DNA of 64,000 nucleotides from Chordicoccus furentiruminis (GTDB taxonomy: Bacteria; Bacillota; Clostridia; Lachnospirales; Lachnospiraceae): assembly GCF_019355395.1 (NCBI RefSeq), contig NZ_CP048829.1:1426001-1490000 (forward strand). The letters are read 5' to 3'. Shown piece by piece: positions 54,215-62,803 of this stretch (position 1 is its first letter; every line of letters starts with the position of its first letter). The translations under genes were made by a program, and so were the position numbers. The notes below the pieces were generated by a model. The model made no database searches. It had not been told where the DNA came from and saw only the letters and a program-made list of their open reading frames with translations.

Positions 54215-55930
54215 GCTTCAATCACAAATCTTATGGGATAAGGGGTTGCGAATATAACCCTTCCTGCTGGCGTCAAACAGCCTGAGGAAGAAATAATCGT
54301 CATCCGGAAGTCCGTAGGCCTGTCGCCGTAAGACTTTGATCTTGTTGTTGATGCCCTCCATCTTGCCAGAGGAGATTTTATAAGTTGCATGGGCTATGAT
54401 GCCCTCAAAGTGGTTTCCAAGGAGTCTTCCGAACCACTGAAGATGACTGTTTCCGGATGCACTGCAGGTATCCATGATCCAGGTGATGTCATCCGCCATA
54501 CGGGCTTCATCAGTGCGGGTGTAGGAAAGAGACAGACGCTCCTTAATCAGATCAAGCGTGAACAGAAGCTTGTTCTGACTGAGAAGTTCGTCATATCTTG
54601 CTTCATAACCCTCTTTCCGGACGTACTCTTCCTTGGGAAAGATGGAACCGGACCGGCTGATCGGCTCACCTGTCCTGGCTTGCGCATCTTTCGCCTGAAG
54701 CGTTGATCGACTTGACATCAGGATGTAACGGGTCTTTTTTAAAGCCCTTGCCTCCTCCATAAGGCCTTCCTCATACAGGCGGCGCTGCTCGTCCTTGCGG
54801 ACTTCACTGACCACCTTGTCGTTGAAGTTCTTTACGATGTGGAAGTAATCGAACACCGGCTGTATCCAGGGGCATTTTTCCTCAAAAGCCTCCTGGAAAT
54901 CGGAGTTCATGTCGCAGGCGACGGCCTCGACAGAGTCCATCCATTCCAGGCCGACATGGTCGATGAAGTCATAGACCACCTGCTTTTTCTTCCCATGGGA
55001 GATCCAGAGGATATGGCCGGTATCAAGATCTATGATGTGGGTGGCATAGCGGTGGCCGTTGTGGAGCTTGAACTCATCAATGGCAAGCATTTTTGCCGGC
55101 TGCTCCGGTCTGATCAGTTTCGTGCCGTCGATGGTATAGAGCTCCTTCAGGCGCTTAAGGTCTAAGGCTTTGACCGTGTTCTTTCCGAGCCCGGTGATCT
55201 CAGCTACCTGCTTGAGCGTGTAAGTGCCAAGTGCCAACAGATCCCTGGTATACTGGTACAGTTCCACAGATATCTGATGGCCGTCTGCTTTGAACGGAAC
55301 AGACTGCATATGGGAATGTCCGCATTTGCAGATGAGCTGCACGCGGTCAAAATGGATCGCACTGAGGCTTCCGCCAAAGCAAAGATGCCGGAGCGTAAGA
55401 TCCCGGTGACCGTTGATGTGCATACGGCTTCCACACTTTGGACATCTGCGGTCAGCATCCGCCAGATCGAGCTTGCCGTTAAAGCACAACACTTCGCGGC
55501 CGGAAGCTGCCCGGTGTACGCTTGTGTCAGAATTATTAAAGCCTTCCAGCCGGGAGGGGATGCTTAAAAAAGTATATCTGTTTTCAGAGAATGCCAGTTG
55601 TCCATCGGACTCAGTATGTGTATAATTCATGTACGGGCCACCGCCTTGTTGAGTTTGTACACTTCTGCCAGGAAATACAGTCTCAACTATAGACGATGGT
55701 CCTTTTTCTATGCAACTGTTTTTGGCCCGGTTTAAGGGCCGGGGCGTCCTTACGCCCCTTGATTACCCTGCCGCTCCTGGATGGAGCAGTGTCAGGGGAA
55801 GAAGGCCTTTTATGCTCACGCCCTTTGGGCGGGAGGGATAAATGGCCGGATGACCTTGACACTGGTACAGCCAGGTGCTACCTGAAATTACCTGGGATAC
55901 CACCTATCCCATAAGAAAAGTGATTGACCC
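54215..55930 (-). mobile_element. ISL3-family insertion sequence nested in istA
   Basis: 1716-bp element flanked by the 8-bp direct repeat AAAAAACC (54207-54214 and 55931-55938), the duplication length of ISL3. Imperfect terminal inverted repeats share TCAATCAC and TCTTATGGGATA at both ends. One transposase gene, leftward, fills most of it. The 300 bp beyond the transposase start contain its promoter and no other supported gene. Being inside IS21, it is the later insertion. Confidence 0.92.
54218..55630 (-). CDS. ISL3-family transposase
   Basis: 470-residue transposase. Seen: N-terminal zinc-finger cysteines (CPKCGS and CKCGH near residues 63-105), helix-turn-helix region LKQVAEITGLGKNTVK, and DDE catalytic residues in AIDEFKLHNG (Asp), ACDMNSDF (Asp) and SSGKMEGINNKIKVLRR (Glu), the ISL3 pattern. 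The frame is intact. Promoter: TTGCAT (55710-55715), 18 nt, TATAGT (55686-55691) on the minus strand. Confidence 0.93.
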   Translation of the reverse strand: MNYTHTESDGQLAFSENRYTFLSIPSRLEGFNNSDTSVHRAASGREVLCFNGKLDLADADRRCPKCGSRMHINGHRDLTLRHLCFGGSLSAIHFDRVQLICKCGHSHMQSVPFKADGHQISVELYQYTRDLLALGTYTLKQVAEITGLGKNTVKALDLKRLKELYTIDGTKLIRPEQPAKMLAIDEFKLHNGHRYATHIIDLDTGHILWISHGKKKQVVYDFIDHVGLEWMDSVEAVACDMNSDFQEAFEEKCPWIQPVFDYFHIVKNFNDKVVSEVRKDEQRRLYEEGLMEEARALKKTRYILMSSRSTLQAKDAQARTGEPISRSGSIFPKEEYVRKEGYEARYDELLSQNKLLFTLDLIKERLSLSYTRTDEARMADDITWIMDTCSASGNSHLQWFGRLLGNHFEGIIAHATYKISSGKMEGINNKIKVLRRQAYGLPDDDYFFLRLFDASRKGYIRNPLSHKICD

Positions 55931-57323
55931 AAAAAACCGGTGCTGATCCAAAAACCATAAAGAAATACCTGGAGAAGGAGGATTTTTCGGACAACCCAGT
56001 TACGGTTTCGCCAAAGGCATCCATTCTTGATCCGTTTAAACCGGTGATCAGGCAGTGGCTTGAAGAGGACCGAAAACACTGGTGCAAACAACATCATACA
56101 GCACAGCGGGTCTACGACCGGCTGGTTGAGGAACAAGGTTATACAGGCAGCTATGAGACAGTACAGCGGTATCTGAAAAAGATCCGTAAGGATGTCCAGA
56201 ACAAAGCTTCGCAGGAACTGGTCTGGGATCCCGGCTATGCTCAAGTGGATTTCGGAGAGGCGGATTTCTATGAGGACAACCGTTGCGTCCGCAGGAAATA
56301 TCTGGTCGTTTCGTTTCCGTTCAGCAATGACTCCTATACTCAGCTCTTCTGTGGTGAAAACGCAGAGTGCGTCTGTCAGGGACTTGAGGATATCTTTACC
56401 CACATCGGAGGAGTTCCGCCGGTCCTGATCTTCGACAATGCTACCGGAGTCGGCCATCGGGTACATGACAAAGTCATCGAAACCGAGATGTTTAAAAAGT
56501 TCCGTGCTCAATACCGCTTTCAGGTCAGGTACTGTAATCCGGAATCCGGCTGGGAAAAGGGCAATGTCGAGAATAAAGTAGGGACGATCCGGAGAAACCT
56601 CTTTGTGCCAGCGCCACACTATCATGACATGGTCGAATATAACAAGACTCTGCTCCCAATGAATGAGCGCAAGGCTGCCAAGCCTCATTACAAGAAGTTG
56701 CAGCTGATCAAAGATCTCTTCAAAGAAGATCAGAAGCAGTTCCTGTCCCTTCCATCAAGGCCATTTGATGTATGTCGGTATGATTGGTTCAAGGCGGATG
56801 GCTACGGCAAGGTATGCATTGACGGAAAGCATTACTATTCAACCAAACCTGAACTCCATAATCAGAAAGTGTTAATCGGTATCAGAGCTCATTACATTGA
56901 TGTTCTCGAGGAAAATGGTCAGTTGATCGTACGGCACCGACGTCAATACGGCGATGTACGGACCGACGTTTCTGATTACAGCACGACACTCAGTGTACTT
57001 TCCCGAAATGCCGGTGCCTGGAACAACAGCGGTATACGGAAGGAACTTCCGGATCCGCTCAGGGATTACCTGGACGGACTGGAAAAACCGGAGCTTAAGG
57101 AAAAGCTCAGACTTATGAGCGGGCTTAACGATGAGTATGGTTACAGAGCGGCTGTGGATGCCATGACTATGTCCCTTAAAAACGGAGATGTTAATTCATC
57201 CGATGCCACGATTATTGCGCAACGCATCACAGGCTATGGTATTGATACTCCTCCGGAGTCAGGACCATCTTTAGAAGTGTATGATAGGGCGTTTTTGGGT
57301 CCAGGAAGGGAGGATGAGGCATC

Positions 57324-58103
57324 ATGATGACAGCAAAGGAACAGACCGGGATACTCGACGACATCAACGGTTACTGCAAAAAACTGTTTTTCACGGCAGC
57401 AATCCCAGAAATGTGCCAGACGGATGGTACCCCTAAGCAGATCGAGTATCTGCGCGATGCCCTCAAAAAGGAAATCGAAAATCGGGAGATCAATCACATC
57501 CACCGGCTGATCAAACGAGCCTGCTTCCCCGTTTATAAAACCTTTGATGGCTATGACTTTTGCCAAACCAAACTGCCTCCAGCTCTGGCAAAAGAGGATC
57601 TGTTAAATGTCTCTTTCATCGAAAAGAAGCAGAACCTGGTTCTCTATGGACCAGTGGGGCTTGGGAAGACACACATGGCAATCGCCGCAGGCGTACTGGC
57701 CTGCAAAAAAGGCTATAAGGTGCGTTTCTATACGGTGACTGAATTGGTTCTGAAACTCGCCGAGGCGCGAAAAAACGGTACGCTGGAGCGCCTGAGAACA
57801 ACTCTTAACCAACAGGACCTGCTGATCCTCGATGAGTGGGGGTATGTGCCGGTAGATCGGGATGGATCCGAGCTGCTTTTTCAGGTGATATCGGACAGCT
57901 ACGAAAGCAGGAGTCTGATTCTGACCACAAATATCGAATTTTCAAAATGGGGAGGCATCTTTACGGATGAACAGATGGCTGCCGCGATGATTGACCGTCT
58001 CGTCCATCATGGACACTTAATCATGTTCGACGGGAAAAGTTATCGGATGCAGCATGCATTGATGCGCCAGACAGTACCCCGGAATGAAGAAATCGTGTCC
58101 TGA
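57324..58103 (+). CDS. istB: IS21 helper ATPase IstB
   Basis: 259-residue AAA+ ATPase that assists IstA by forming oligomers on target DNA. Walker A YGPVGLGKTHMA near residue 112, Walker B LLILDEWGYVP, sensor ILTTNIEFSKW, and arginine residue in MIDRLVHHG. ATG overlaps the istA stop (ATGA). Intact, unlike istA. Confidence 0.94.
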   Translation: MMTAKEQTGILDDINGYCKKLFFTAAIPEMCQTDGTPKQIEYLRDALKKEIENREINHIHRLIKRACFPVYKTFDGYDFCQTKLPPALAKEDLLNVSFIEKKQNLVLYGPVGLGKTHMAIAAGVLACKKGYKVRFYTVTELVLKLAEARKNGTLERLRTTLNQQDLLILDEWGYVPVDRDGSELLFQVISDSYESRSLILTTNIEFSKWGGIFTDEQMAAAMIDRLVHHGHLIMFDGKSYRMQHALMRQTVPRNEEIVS

Positions 58104-58710
58104 CAACAACAAGGAATTCCCTTTCCAAAAACAGGGAATTTTGATGACAATTTTGAGGATTACCTATTGACAATATACATTCTGTGCGCCGCAGTGGGAT
58201 TCTCTCTCTTTGACATCCTGAACGCCGGCAGCCGGCGGATCCAGCTCTCACCGGTCTATCTCGCGGTCGTCGCCTTCTGCTTCTCCATGACGGTCGGCGT
58301 GCTCTGGGAATTCATCGAATTCGGCGGCGACGTGCTTTTCCGTCTGGACATGCAGAAAGACTACGTGATCCCGTATTTCGGATCGGTCACCCTTGATCCC
58401 ACCCATTCACAGATCCCGGTCAACGTCTCCGGCATCACAAAGACCATCATCGAAACCTCCGGCGGAAAGACCTATGTCATCCCGGGCGGGTATCTGGACA
58501 TCGGCATCGTAGATACGATGAAGGATCTGTTCGTGAATTTTCTCGGGGCGCTGACCTTCAGCATCATCGGATACAGACAGGTGTGTCATCGCTCGAAGCT
58601 CCGCATCACGGAGCACTTCGCGGTCCGTCCGGAGACGGATGAGGAGCGGGCGGTGATCGCGAAGGAAATCGACGAGGAGGAAGCGGCCTATGAGAGCCGC
58701 CGCATGCGCC

Positions 58711-58770
58711 GCAGAAAATAAACGCCCGCCGCGATCAGCATGCGGTCAGGCATGCTTCGCTGGTCGGCGG
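58711..58770 (-). terminator. Terminator of the GT8 gene
   Basis: On the minus strand, CCGCCGACCAGC and GCATGC pair with downstream GCATGCTGATCGCGGCGG around a short loop (58726-58770), followed by a T-rich stretch (TTTATTTT). It overlaps the end of the rightward membrane-protein gene. Confidence 0.75.
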
Positions 58771-58789
58771 ACAAAAAACGCAGCGGAAA

Positions 58790-59641
58790 TCATCCCTCCT
58801 CCGCGCGGCTGGCTGCCTGATTCCGCGCGGCGTCAGCCATCCGTGCCGCCATCTCCCGATAGAAAAGATCCAGCTCGCCCAGATAGACTTCCTTCCACGG
58901 CTTGTTCCTTCCGATATAGTGAAGGATCGCCGTCCTCTGACGGATCCGGTCCAGATTCTGTTCCGGGTCACGCATCCGGTCCGCGCGCCAGATCCGCTCC
59001 GTCATGTTGTAGACGCGCGGATCCAGAAGCAGGATCCTCCGGCCGTACACCGCGCTCAGGATGTCCTGATCGGGAAGGCAGAGACAGAAACGGTGCGTCC
59101 GGGCGTACTTCGTCAGCCGCTCCGATCCGCGTTCCTCCCTCATCTTTTTGAGATCCATCAGCATCACGCCGGAATTGATATAGCAACCCGGCGTCCACGC
59201 CAGCAGGCGCAGCCGGTTGAAGAAGCAGCCGAGAGCATGCACATGACTGGCCGCCGCGATGACATATCCTTCCATGGGCGTCTCCCACAGCTCCGTCAGC
59301 GGATTCAGGATGACGATATCCGGGTCCAGATAGAGCACCCGCTCCACTTCCTCCGGAAGATAGTCGGCCGCGAACAGACGGTCATAGATGGCGTCCGGAT
59401 AGCGCCGGCTCGTCGGCATATGCTTCATACGGGCCTTCGGAACCCGGATCAGCCGGATTTCGAGACGGCGGACGCCCGAGGCCGCCAGATCCGCCTCCAG
59501 CGCGCAAAGATCCGCGCCGGTGAGATCACGGCTGAGAAGCCATACCCGGATCGCCGTCGGGCCGCTGTTCACGGCAAGGCTGAACAGCATCACCCGAAGG
59601 TGTCCGGCGTAACGGCGGTCTGTGGTCATCAGGATTTCCAT
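58790..59641 (-). CDS. Glycosyltransferase family 8 protein
   Basis: 283-residue GT-A fold retaining transferase. Seen: N-terminal MEILMTTDRRYAGHLRVML, the DxD metal-binding motif in VLYLDPDIVILNPL, INSGVMLMDLKKMR, and LPDQDILSAVYG, all typical of GT8; HYIGRNKPWKE near the end matches the family's HxxGxxKPW. Likely transfers glucose or galactose to a surface glycan. ATG at 59641 chosen by AAAAGGAGA. Its 5' end overlaps the preceding metallophosphatase frame by 116 nt. Confidence 0.9.
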   Translation of the reverse strand: MEILMTTDRRYAGHLRVMLFSLAVNSGPTAIRVWLLSRDLTGADLCALEADLAASGVRRLEIRLIRVPKARMKHMPTSRRYPDAIYDRLFAADYLPEEVERVLYLDPDIVILNPLTELWETPMEGYVIAAASHVHALGCFFNRLRLLAWTPGCYINSGVMLMDLKKMREERGSERLTKYARTHRFCLCLPDQDILSAVYGRRILLLDPRVYNMTERIWRADRMRDPEQNLDRIRQRTAILHYIGRNKPWKEVYLGELDLFYREMAARMADAARNQAASRAEEG

Positions 59642-60797
59642 CCGTCCGTCTCCTTTTCGCGCCGTACAGATCGGCGCAGACGATTTCGCTGTCCGTTCCG
59701 ATCCGGATCGGGATCTGGAAGCAGCCCGTGCCGGATGATACGATGCAGGTTGTTCCGTGACAGTCCGATTTTCCATAGGATGTACCATGTCTGTATTTCC
59801 AGCGGATCATATACATCAGCGGAAAATACTGTCCATTGTGCGTATGCCCGCAGAGAAAAAGGTCTGCGCCCGCCTCCGAGGCTTCCCGAAGCCCGTCCGG
59901 ATAGTGATCGAGGACGATCCGGACTCTGTTCTGAGCATGCTCCGGGAGAAAGCTCCCGATCGGCGGACGGTCCGTCATATGGGCTCCGTCCCGCCCCAGC
60001 AGGACGCAATGCGGCAGCACCGCGCTCTGGTTTCTCAGAAGCCGAATGCCCGCCTCGGAGAAAAAACGCCCGAACGCCGGGTCGGACGGATCCGGATCAT
60101 GATTGCCCGTCACCGCGTACACACCGTCCCGGGCTCTCATGCCCGCCAGTATGCGGGCTGCCCCGTCCGCGTCCCCGCACTCATTCATTCCGCCGTGATT
60201 GATCAAATCGCCTGTGATCACGATCAGATCCGGCCGCAGCGCGTTCACCCGCTCCATCACGCGGCTCAGATACCGTTTCCCGATGATCGAGCCGATGTGA
60301 AGGTCGCTGAGCTGCACGACACGGTACGTCTCTCCTTCGTCGAGGGCAGCGGTCGGGACGCGGTACGGCCGGACTCTGACGGACCGGGCGTGGATCACGC
60401 CGCCCGCCGTGATGCCGAGGGACAGGCAGGCTGCGGTCACCGCCGTCACGGCTTTCAGTGTCCGGTTCCCGCGCGCCGCCGGCACACAGAATTCCACGAT
60501 CCGAACCGGAATCAGGATTCCCAGATCATAGACCAGAAACGCGATCACGACGCCGGAGATCCGGACCGCCCAGCGGTACGCTCCGGAATAAGGGTGCGGT
60601 CCCGGAAGATCCGAATAGCCCTGAAAGAGCAGCGCGGCCGCGAACAGAAGGCACAGAGCAGGGCGTAAGTCTGGGCCGCCCAGCGTCCGGATTCCCCCGC
60701 CCAGACTCAGCCCTGCCCCGACAGCGCATAGTCCGGAAATCAGGATCAGTCCTCCGCGAAACAGCTTCCTTCTCTCTCTGCTGACATTCTCCTCCAT
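59526..60797 (-). CDS. Membrane-anchored calcineurin-type metallophosphoesterase
   Basis: 423 residues. About four N-terminal hydrophobic segments (residues 15-130) precede a YkuE-type phosphoesterase domain: VVQLSDLHIGSIIG, VITGDLINHGG, VYAVTGNHDPDPSD, DLFLCGHTHNGQYFPL. The ligands D-x-H, GD, GNH(D) and GHTHxGQ are all present. The domain normally ends near IGTDSEIV; here about 45 extra Arg/Pro-rich residues follow, reading through the ribosome-binding site and first 39 codons of the GT8 gene in another frame. Loss of the original stop codon is likely. Predicted to act on nucleotides or lipid-linked phosphates. Confidence 0.87.
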   Translation of the reverse strand: MEENVSRERRKLFRGGLILISGLCAVGAGLSLGGGIRTLGGPDLRPALCLLFAAALLFQGYSDLPGPHPYSGAYRWAVRISGVVIAFLVYDLGILIPVRIVEFCVPAARGNRTLKAVTAVTAACLSLGITAGGVIHARSVRVRPYRVPTAALDEGETYRVVQLSDLHIGSIIGKRYLSRVMERVNALRPDLIVITGDLINHGGMNECGDADGAARILAGMRARDGVYAVTGNHDPDPSDPAFGRFFSEAGIRLLRNQSAVLPHCVLLGRDGAHMTDRPPIGSFLPEHAQNRVRIVLDHYPDGLREASEAGADLFLCGHTHNGQYFPLMYMIRWKYRHGTSYGKSDCHGTTCIVSSGTGCFQIPIRIGTDSEIVCADLYGAKRRRTDGNPDDHRPPLRRTPSGDAVQPCREQRPDGDPGMASQP

Positions 60798-61225
60798 ACC
60801 CGCCTCCCGCGGCGAAACGGTCCGGCCGCATCTATTTTATCATATCATGATAGATCGGATCGATCCCCGGCATAAGATTCGGGCTTGAAAAACTGTCGGT
60901 TTCCGCTACACAATTCCGGCAATCTGTATAGCGTCTGCCGGCCGGAGGCGGAAGCGCGGGACGGACAGACGCAGCGCAGAACCGGGGCGAGACGACGGGC
61001 AGAGGCAAAGGCGACGGACAATCTGGCGTCGATCCGGCTCCTTCCGGTAAGGGCCGTTCCGCCGGACGCATAACACCACCGCTCCCCGGTCCGAAAGCCG
61101 GAAGACAGCCGAACCGGACGTTCCGTCGGACGCACAACAGCAGGAGCTCCGCGCCGCGCTGCGTTCCGCAGCCGGCACGGAGCCCCTGAAAGCTGGTTCT
61201 TTTTATTCGATTCGGTCCGTCCCGT
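60798..61225. other. Intergenic region with no supported protein gene
   Basis: About 430 bp between the metallophosphatase start and the 29-residue ORF. A TATGAT/TAAAAT-rich stretch at 60832-60850 is a possible promoter for the metallophosphatase. Further in are a pair of 20-bp direct repeats with two mismatches (from 61055 and 61119, 64 bp apart, CGTTCCG-CGGACGCA) and an imperfect GC-rich hairpin (about 61143-61188) that would follow the 29-residue ORF. Several overlapping short open frames exist but none has a ribosome-binding site or recognisable product. Confidence 0.5.
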
Positions 61226-61315
61226 TCAGCCCTTCCGACCGGAGGCCATATGGTCCGTAAACATATCTCCGTAAGTCAGACAGAACGCTTTGACCGCCGC
61301 AATCAGTTTTTTCAT
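61226..61315 (-). CDS. Candidate 29-residue small protein
   Basis: Short frame encoding MKKLIAAVKAFCLTYGDM and ending FTDHMASGRKG, preceded by a strong site (GGAGG, 8 nt before the ATG). A promoter-like pair lies upstream on the minus strand: GTGCAA (61438-61443), 17 nt, TTTATA (61415-61420). The N-terminal half is basic and amphipathic with a single Cys. It sits alone between the MFS gene (186 nt upstream) and the metallophosphatase. No family recognised; the case rests on the start-site quality only. Confidence 0.45.
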   Translation of the reverse strand: MKKLIAAVKAFCLTYGDMFTDHMASGRKG

Positions 61316-61501
61316 AATGAGTCCCTCCGTTCTCCGGCACGCTGCCGGTGCATATTCCGGAAAACTCAAGCGCCTGTGGTTTTCTTTCGTTATCTGTATT
61401 CTACCGCTTGTCTTTATAAAATGGAAATACCGATACCTTGCACGGATCTATACAAAAAATATATAGTTACGCAGAATCGATATGCTCTGGATACACGAAT
61501 C

Positions 61502-62677
61502 TTACCGGCGTTCGGTATCCTGCCGGCTCTCCCGAACCAGTCCCGCGGCCGACAGCGCCGCCGGAAACAGCATCACCGCCAGTCCGAAAAGCGCGATGGA
61601 GGGCGCGCCGAACAGGCTGATCAGAAATCCGGAGCAGCAAAGCGCGAGGATGCCCGAAAAGCTGCCGTAAACCGCATCCACCGCGCTGTGCGCGGTATTG
61701 CGCATCCGGGCCGGCACATACCGCTCCGTCAGCTGCCGCTGCGTCGGGAGCTGGAAGCCGTAGGCCATATTGGACAGCACGGTGCCGGCGATCACCATCA
61801 GCGGCGAGTGCGCCAGCGCGGTCAGCAGCATCGTCAGAAGGAGCAGGCAGGACAGAATCAGCATCCGGACGTAGGGACGGATTCCGCTCAGACGGCCGTA
61901 CAGGAATATAAAGAGCGCCTGCGTCATCACGCCGAGGAACTGATCGATGCCCAGCATCCCCACATCGCCGCCCACCGCCCGGAGCAGCACGATTTTCAGG
62001 TTATTGACCGGAGAAATCGCAAGTCCGCAGAAGAACACGATCAGGAGCATGTAGAGATATGGCCTGATCCGGAACAATTCCTTCAGACTGCCGCTGCCGC
62101 CTCCCGGAAGCCTGCTGTACGGTTCCTCCGGTGTCCGAAGCGCCAGCAGAAAAACCGCTGCCGCCAAAGTCAGCGTCATCCACAGAATCATCTGATATCC
62201 GAACAGACGGATCAGCTGGCCTCCGACCAGCATCGCCGCCGCGTACCCGGCCGATCCCGTTCCCCTCGCGCGTCCGTACATCGCGCTGTCATGCCGGAAG
62301 GAGCGCAGCATCCACGCGTCGAGATTCGTGCCCAGAGAGGAGACAAGAAAGCCGAGGGCCAGATAGAGAAAAGAGGAAAGCAGAAGGCTCCGTCCCGCCG
62401 CGAGAAACGCCAGCGCGCTCAGAAGCGTTGCCGAGAAGAACACAGGCAGAAAAATCCGCCGGTTCGTCTCCTTCCGGTCGCACAGCCTTCCCCAGAAAAA
62501 GGCTCCGCCGAAGGAAGTCAGCATATAGGCGGCCAGAAGAAGACTGAGCACACCCTCCGGCATGCCGCAGGCCAGCAGATAAGTGGGAATAAAACCGAAG
62601 AAAGCGGCGCTGAACGCCCAGTAGAGTCCGTCCAGAATTCCGAAACGGGCGACGGATGCAGAAGAAGCCTGACGCAT
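61502..62677 (-). CDS. Major facilitator superfamily transporter
   Basis: 391-residue 12-helix transporter. Seen: GLYWAFSAAFFGFIPTYLL in helix 1, loop 2-3 motif GRLCDRKETNRR (the MFS GxxxDRxxRR pattern), and AYGFQLPTQRQLTERYVPARMRNTAHSAVDAVYG in the second half (motif around residues 305-340). Substrate cannot be deduced; the weak similarity to sugar or multidrug permeases does not settle it. Only a weak AGG precedes the ATG. It follows the ABC-2 permease gene on the same strand, separated by a hairpin. Confidence 0.87.
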   Translation of the reverse strand: MRQASSASVARFGILDGLYWAFSAAFFGFIPTYLLACGMPEGVLSLLLAAYMLTSFGGAFFWGRLCDRKETNRRIFLPVFFSATLLSALAFLAAGRSLLLSSFLYLALGFLVSSLGTNLDAWMLRSFRHDSAMYGRARGTGSAGYAAAMLVGGQLIRLFGYQMILWMTLTLAAAVFLLALRTPEEPYSRLPGGGSGSLKELFRIRPYLYMLLIVFFCGLAISPVNNLKIVLLRAVGGDVGMLGIDQFLGVMTQALFIFLYGRLSGIRPYVRMLILSCLLLLTMLLTALAHSPLMVIAGTVLSNMAYGFQLPTQRQLTERYVPARMRNTAHSAVDAVYGSFSGILALCCSGFLISLFGAPSIALFGLAVMLFPAALSAAGLVRESRQDTERR

Positions 62678-62774
62678 AGCACAATAACCTGTAAGAAGAG
62701 ACGCTTGCCGCGTCCGGAAACGTCCGCCGCAAGCCGGCGGAAATCAGCGGAAAACCAGATCCTTCATGAAACCG

Positions 62775-62803
62775 GAGATTGTTCGGGCATTCCGAACAAT
62801 CTC
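62775..62803 (-). terminator. Hairpin overlapping the ABC-2 permease stop codon
   Basis: GAGATTGTTCGG / CCGAACAATCTC, a perfect 12-bp stem with a 5-nt loop that includes part of the permease stop codon. Only a short T-stretch follows, so termination may be partial. Confidence 0.5.

Larger units (their letters stand above)
54134..57327 (+). pseudogene. istA: IS21 transposase IstA, interrupted by ISL3 insertion
   Basis: The first 27 codons (54134-54214, starting MLSMSDINHIRDLYQSGYKI) precede the ISL3 element and the rest resumes at 55939 (GADPKTIKKYLEKED). Excising the ISL3 plus one AAAAAACC copy restores an open frame of about 489 residues, including the N-terminal helix-turn-helix and DDE core: WDPGYAQVDFGEADF (Asp), LIFDNATGVG (Asp), and GWEKGNVENKVG (Glu). 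The GGAGG ribosome-binding site stands before 54134. The transposase is currently split, so this IS21 copy cannot move by its own IstA. Confidence 0.9.
53978..58179 (+). mobile_element. IS21-family element (interrupted by an ISL3 element)
   Basis: Ends are imperfect inverted repeats TGTATGTTGT (53978) and complement of TGTATATTGT (to 58179), flanked by direct repeats TTCTGTG (53971-53977 and 58180-58186). It carries istA and istB in the usual overlapping order. The nested ISL3 element occupies 54215-55930, so the original element was about 2.48 kb, normal for IS21. A subterminal palindromic region (GGGAATT/AATTCCC) lies near 58110-58140. Confidence 0.92.
53637..58721 (+). pseudogene. Membrane protein gene (YjdF/DUF2238-like) split by IS insertion
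   Basis: 5' part 53637-53977 and 3' part 58187-58721. Removing the element and one copy of the 7-bp duplication TTCTGTG restores a continuous frame across the junction (INGFLC then AAVGFSLFD), giving 291 residues. The product has several transmembrane segments, WDTLLHTINGFL, and GVLWEFIEFGGD, resembling the YjdF/DUF2238 family; the C-terminal tail is charged (RRMRRRK). As it stands the 5' part would make about 115 native residues plus an element-encoded tail, so function is lost unless the element excises. GGAGG precedes the ATG; probably co-transcribed with cls. Confidence 0.85.

Noticed and set aside
55696-55914. 72-codon plus-strand frame in the ISL3 right end
   Set aside because: It overlaps the transposase promoter and terminal repeat, with no ribosome-binding site.
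60832-61178. Overlapping 90-101-codon minus-strand frames
   Set aside because: Several frames are open at once, compositionally Arg/Ser/Pro-rich, without ribosome-binding sites; this reflects GC bias.
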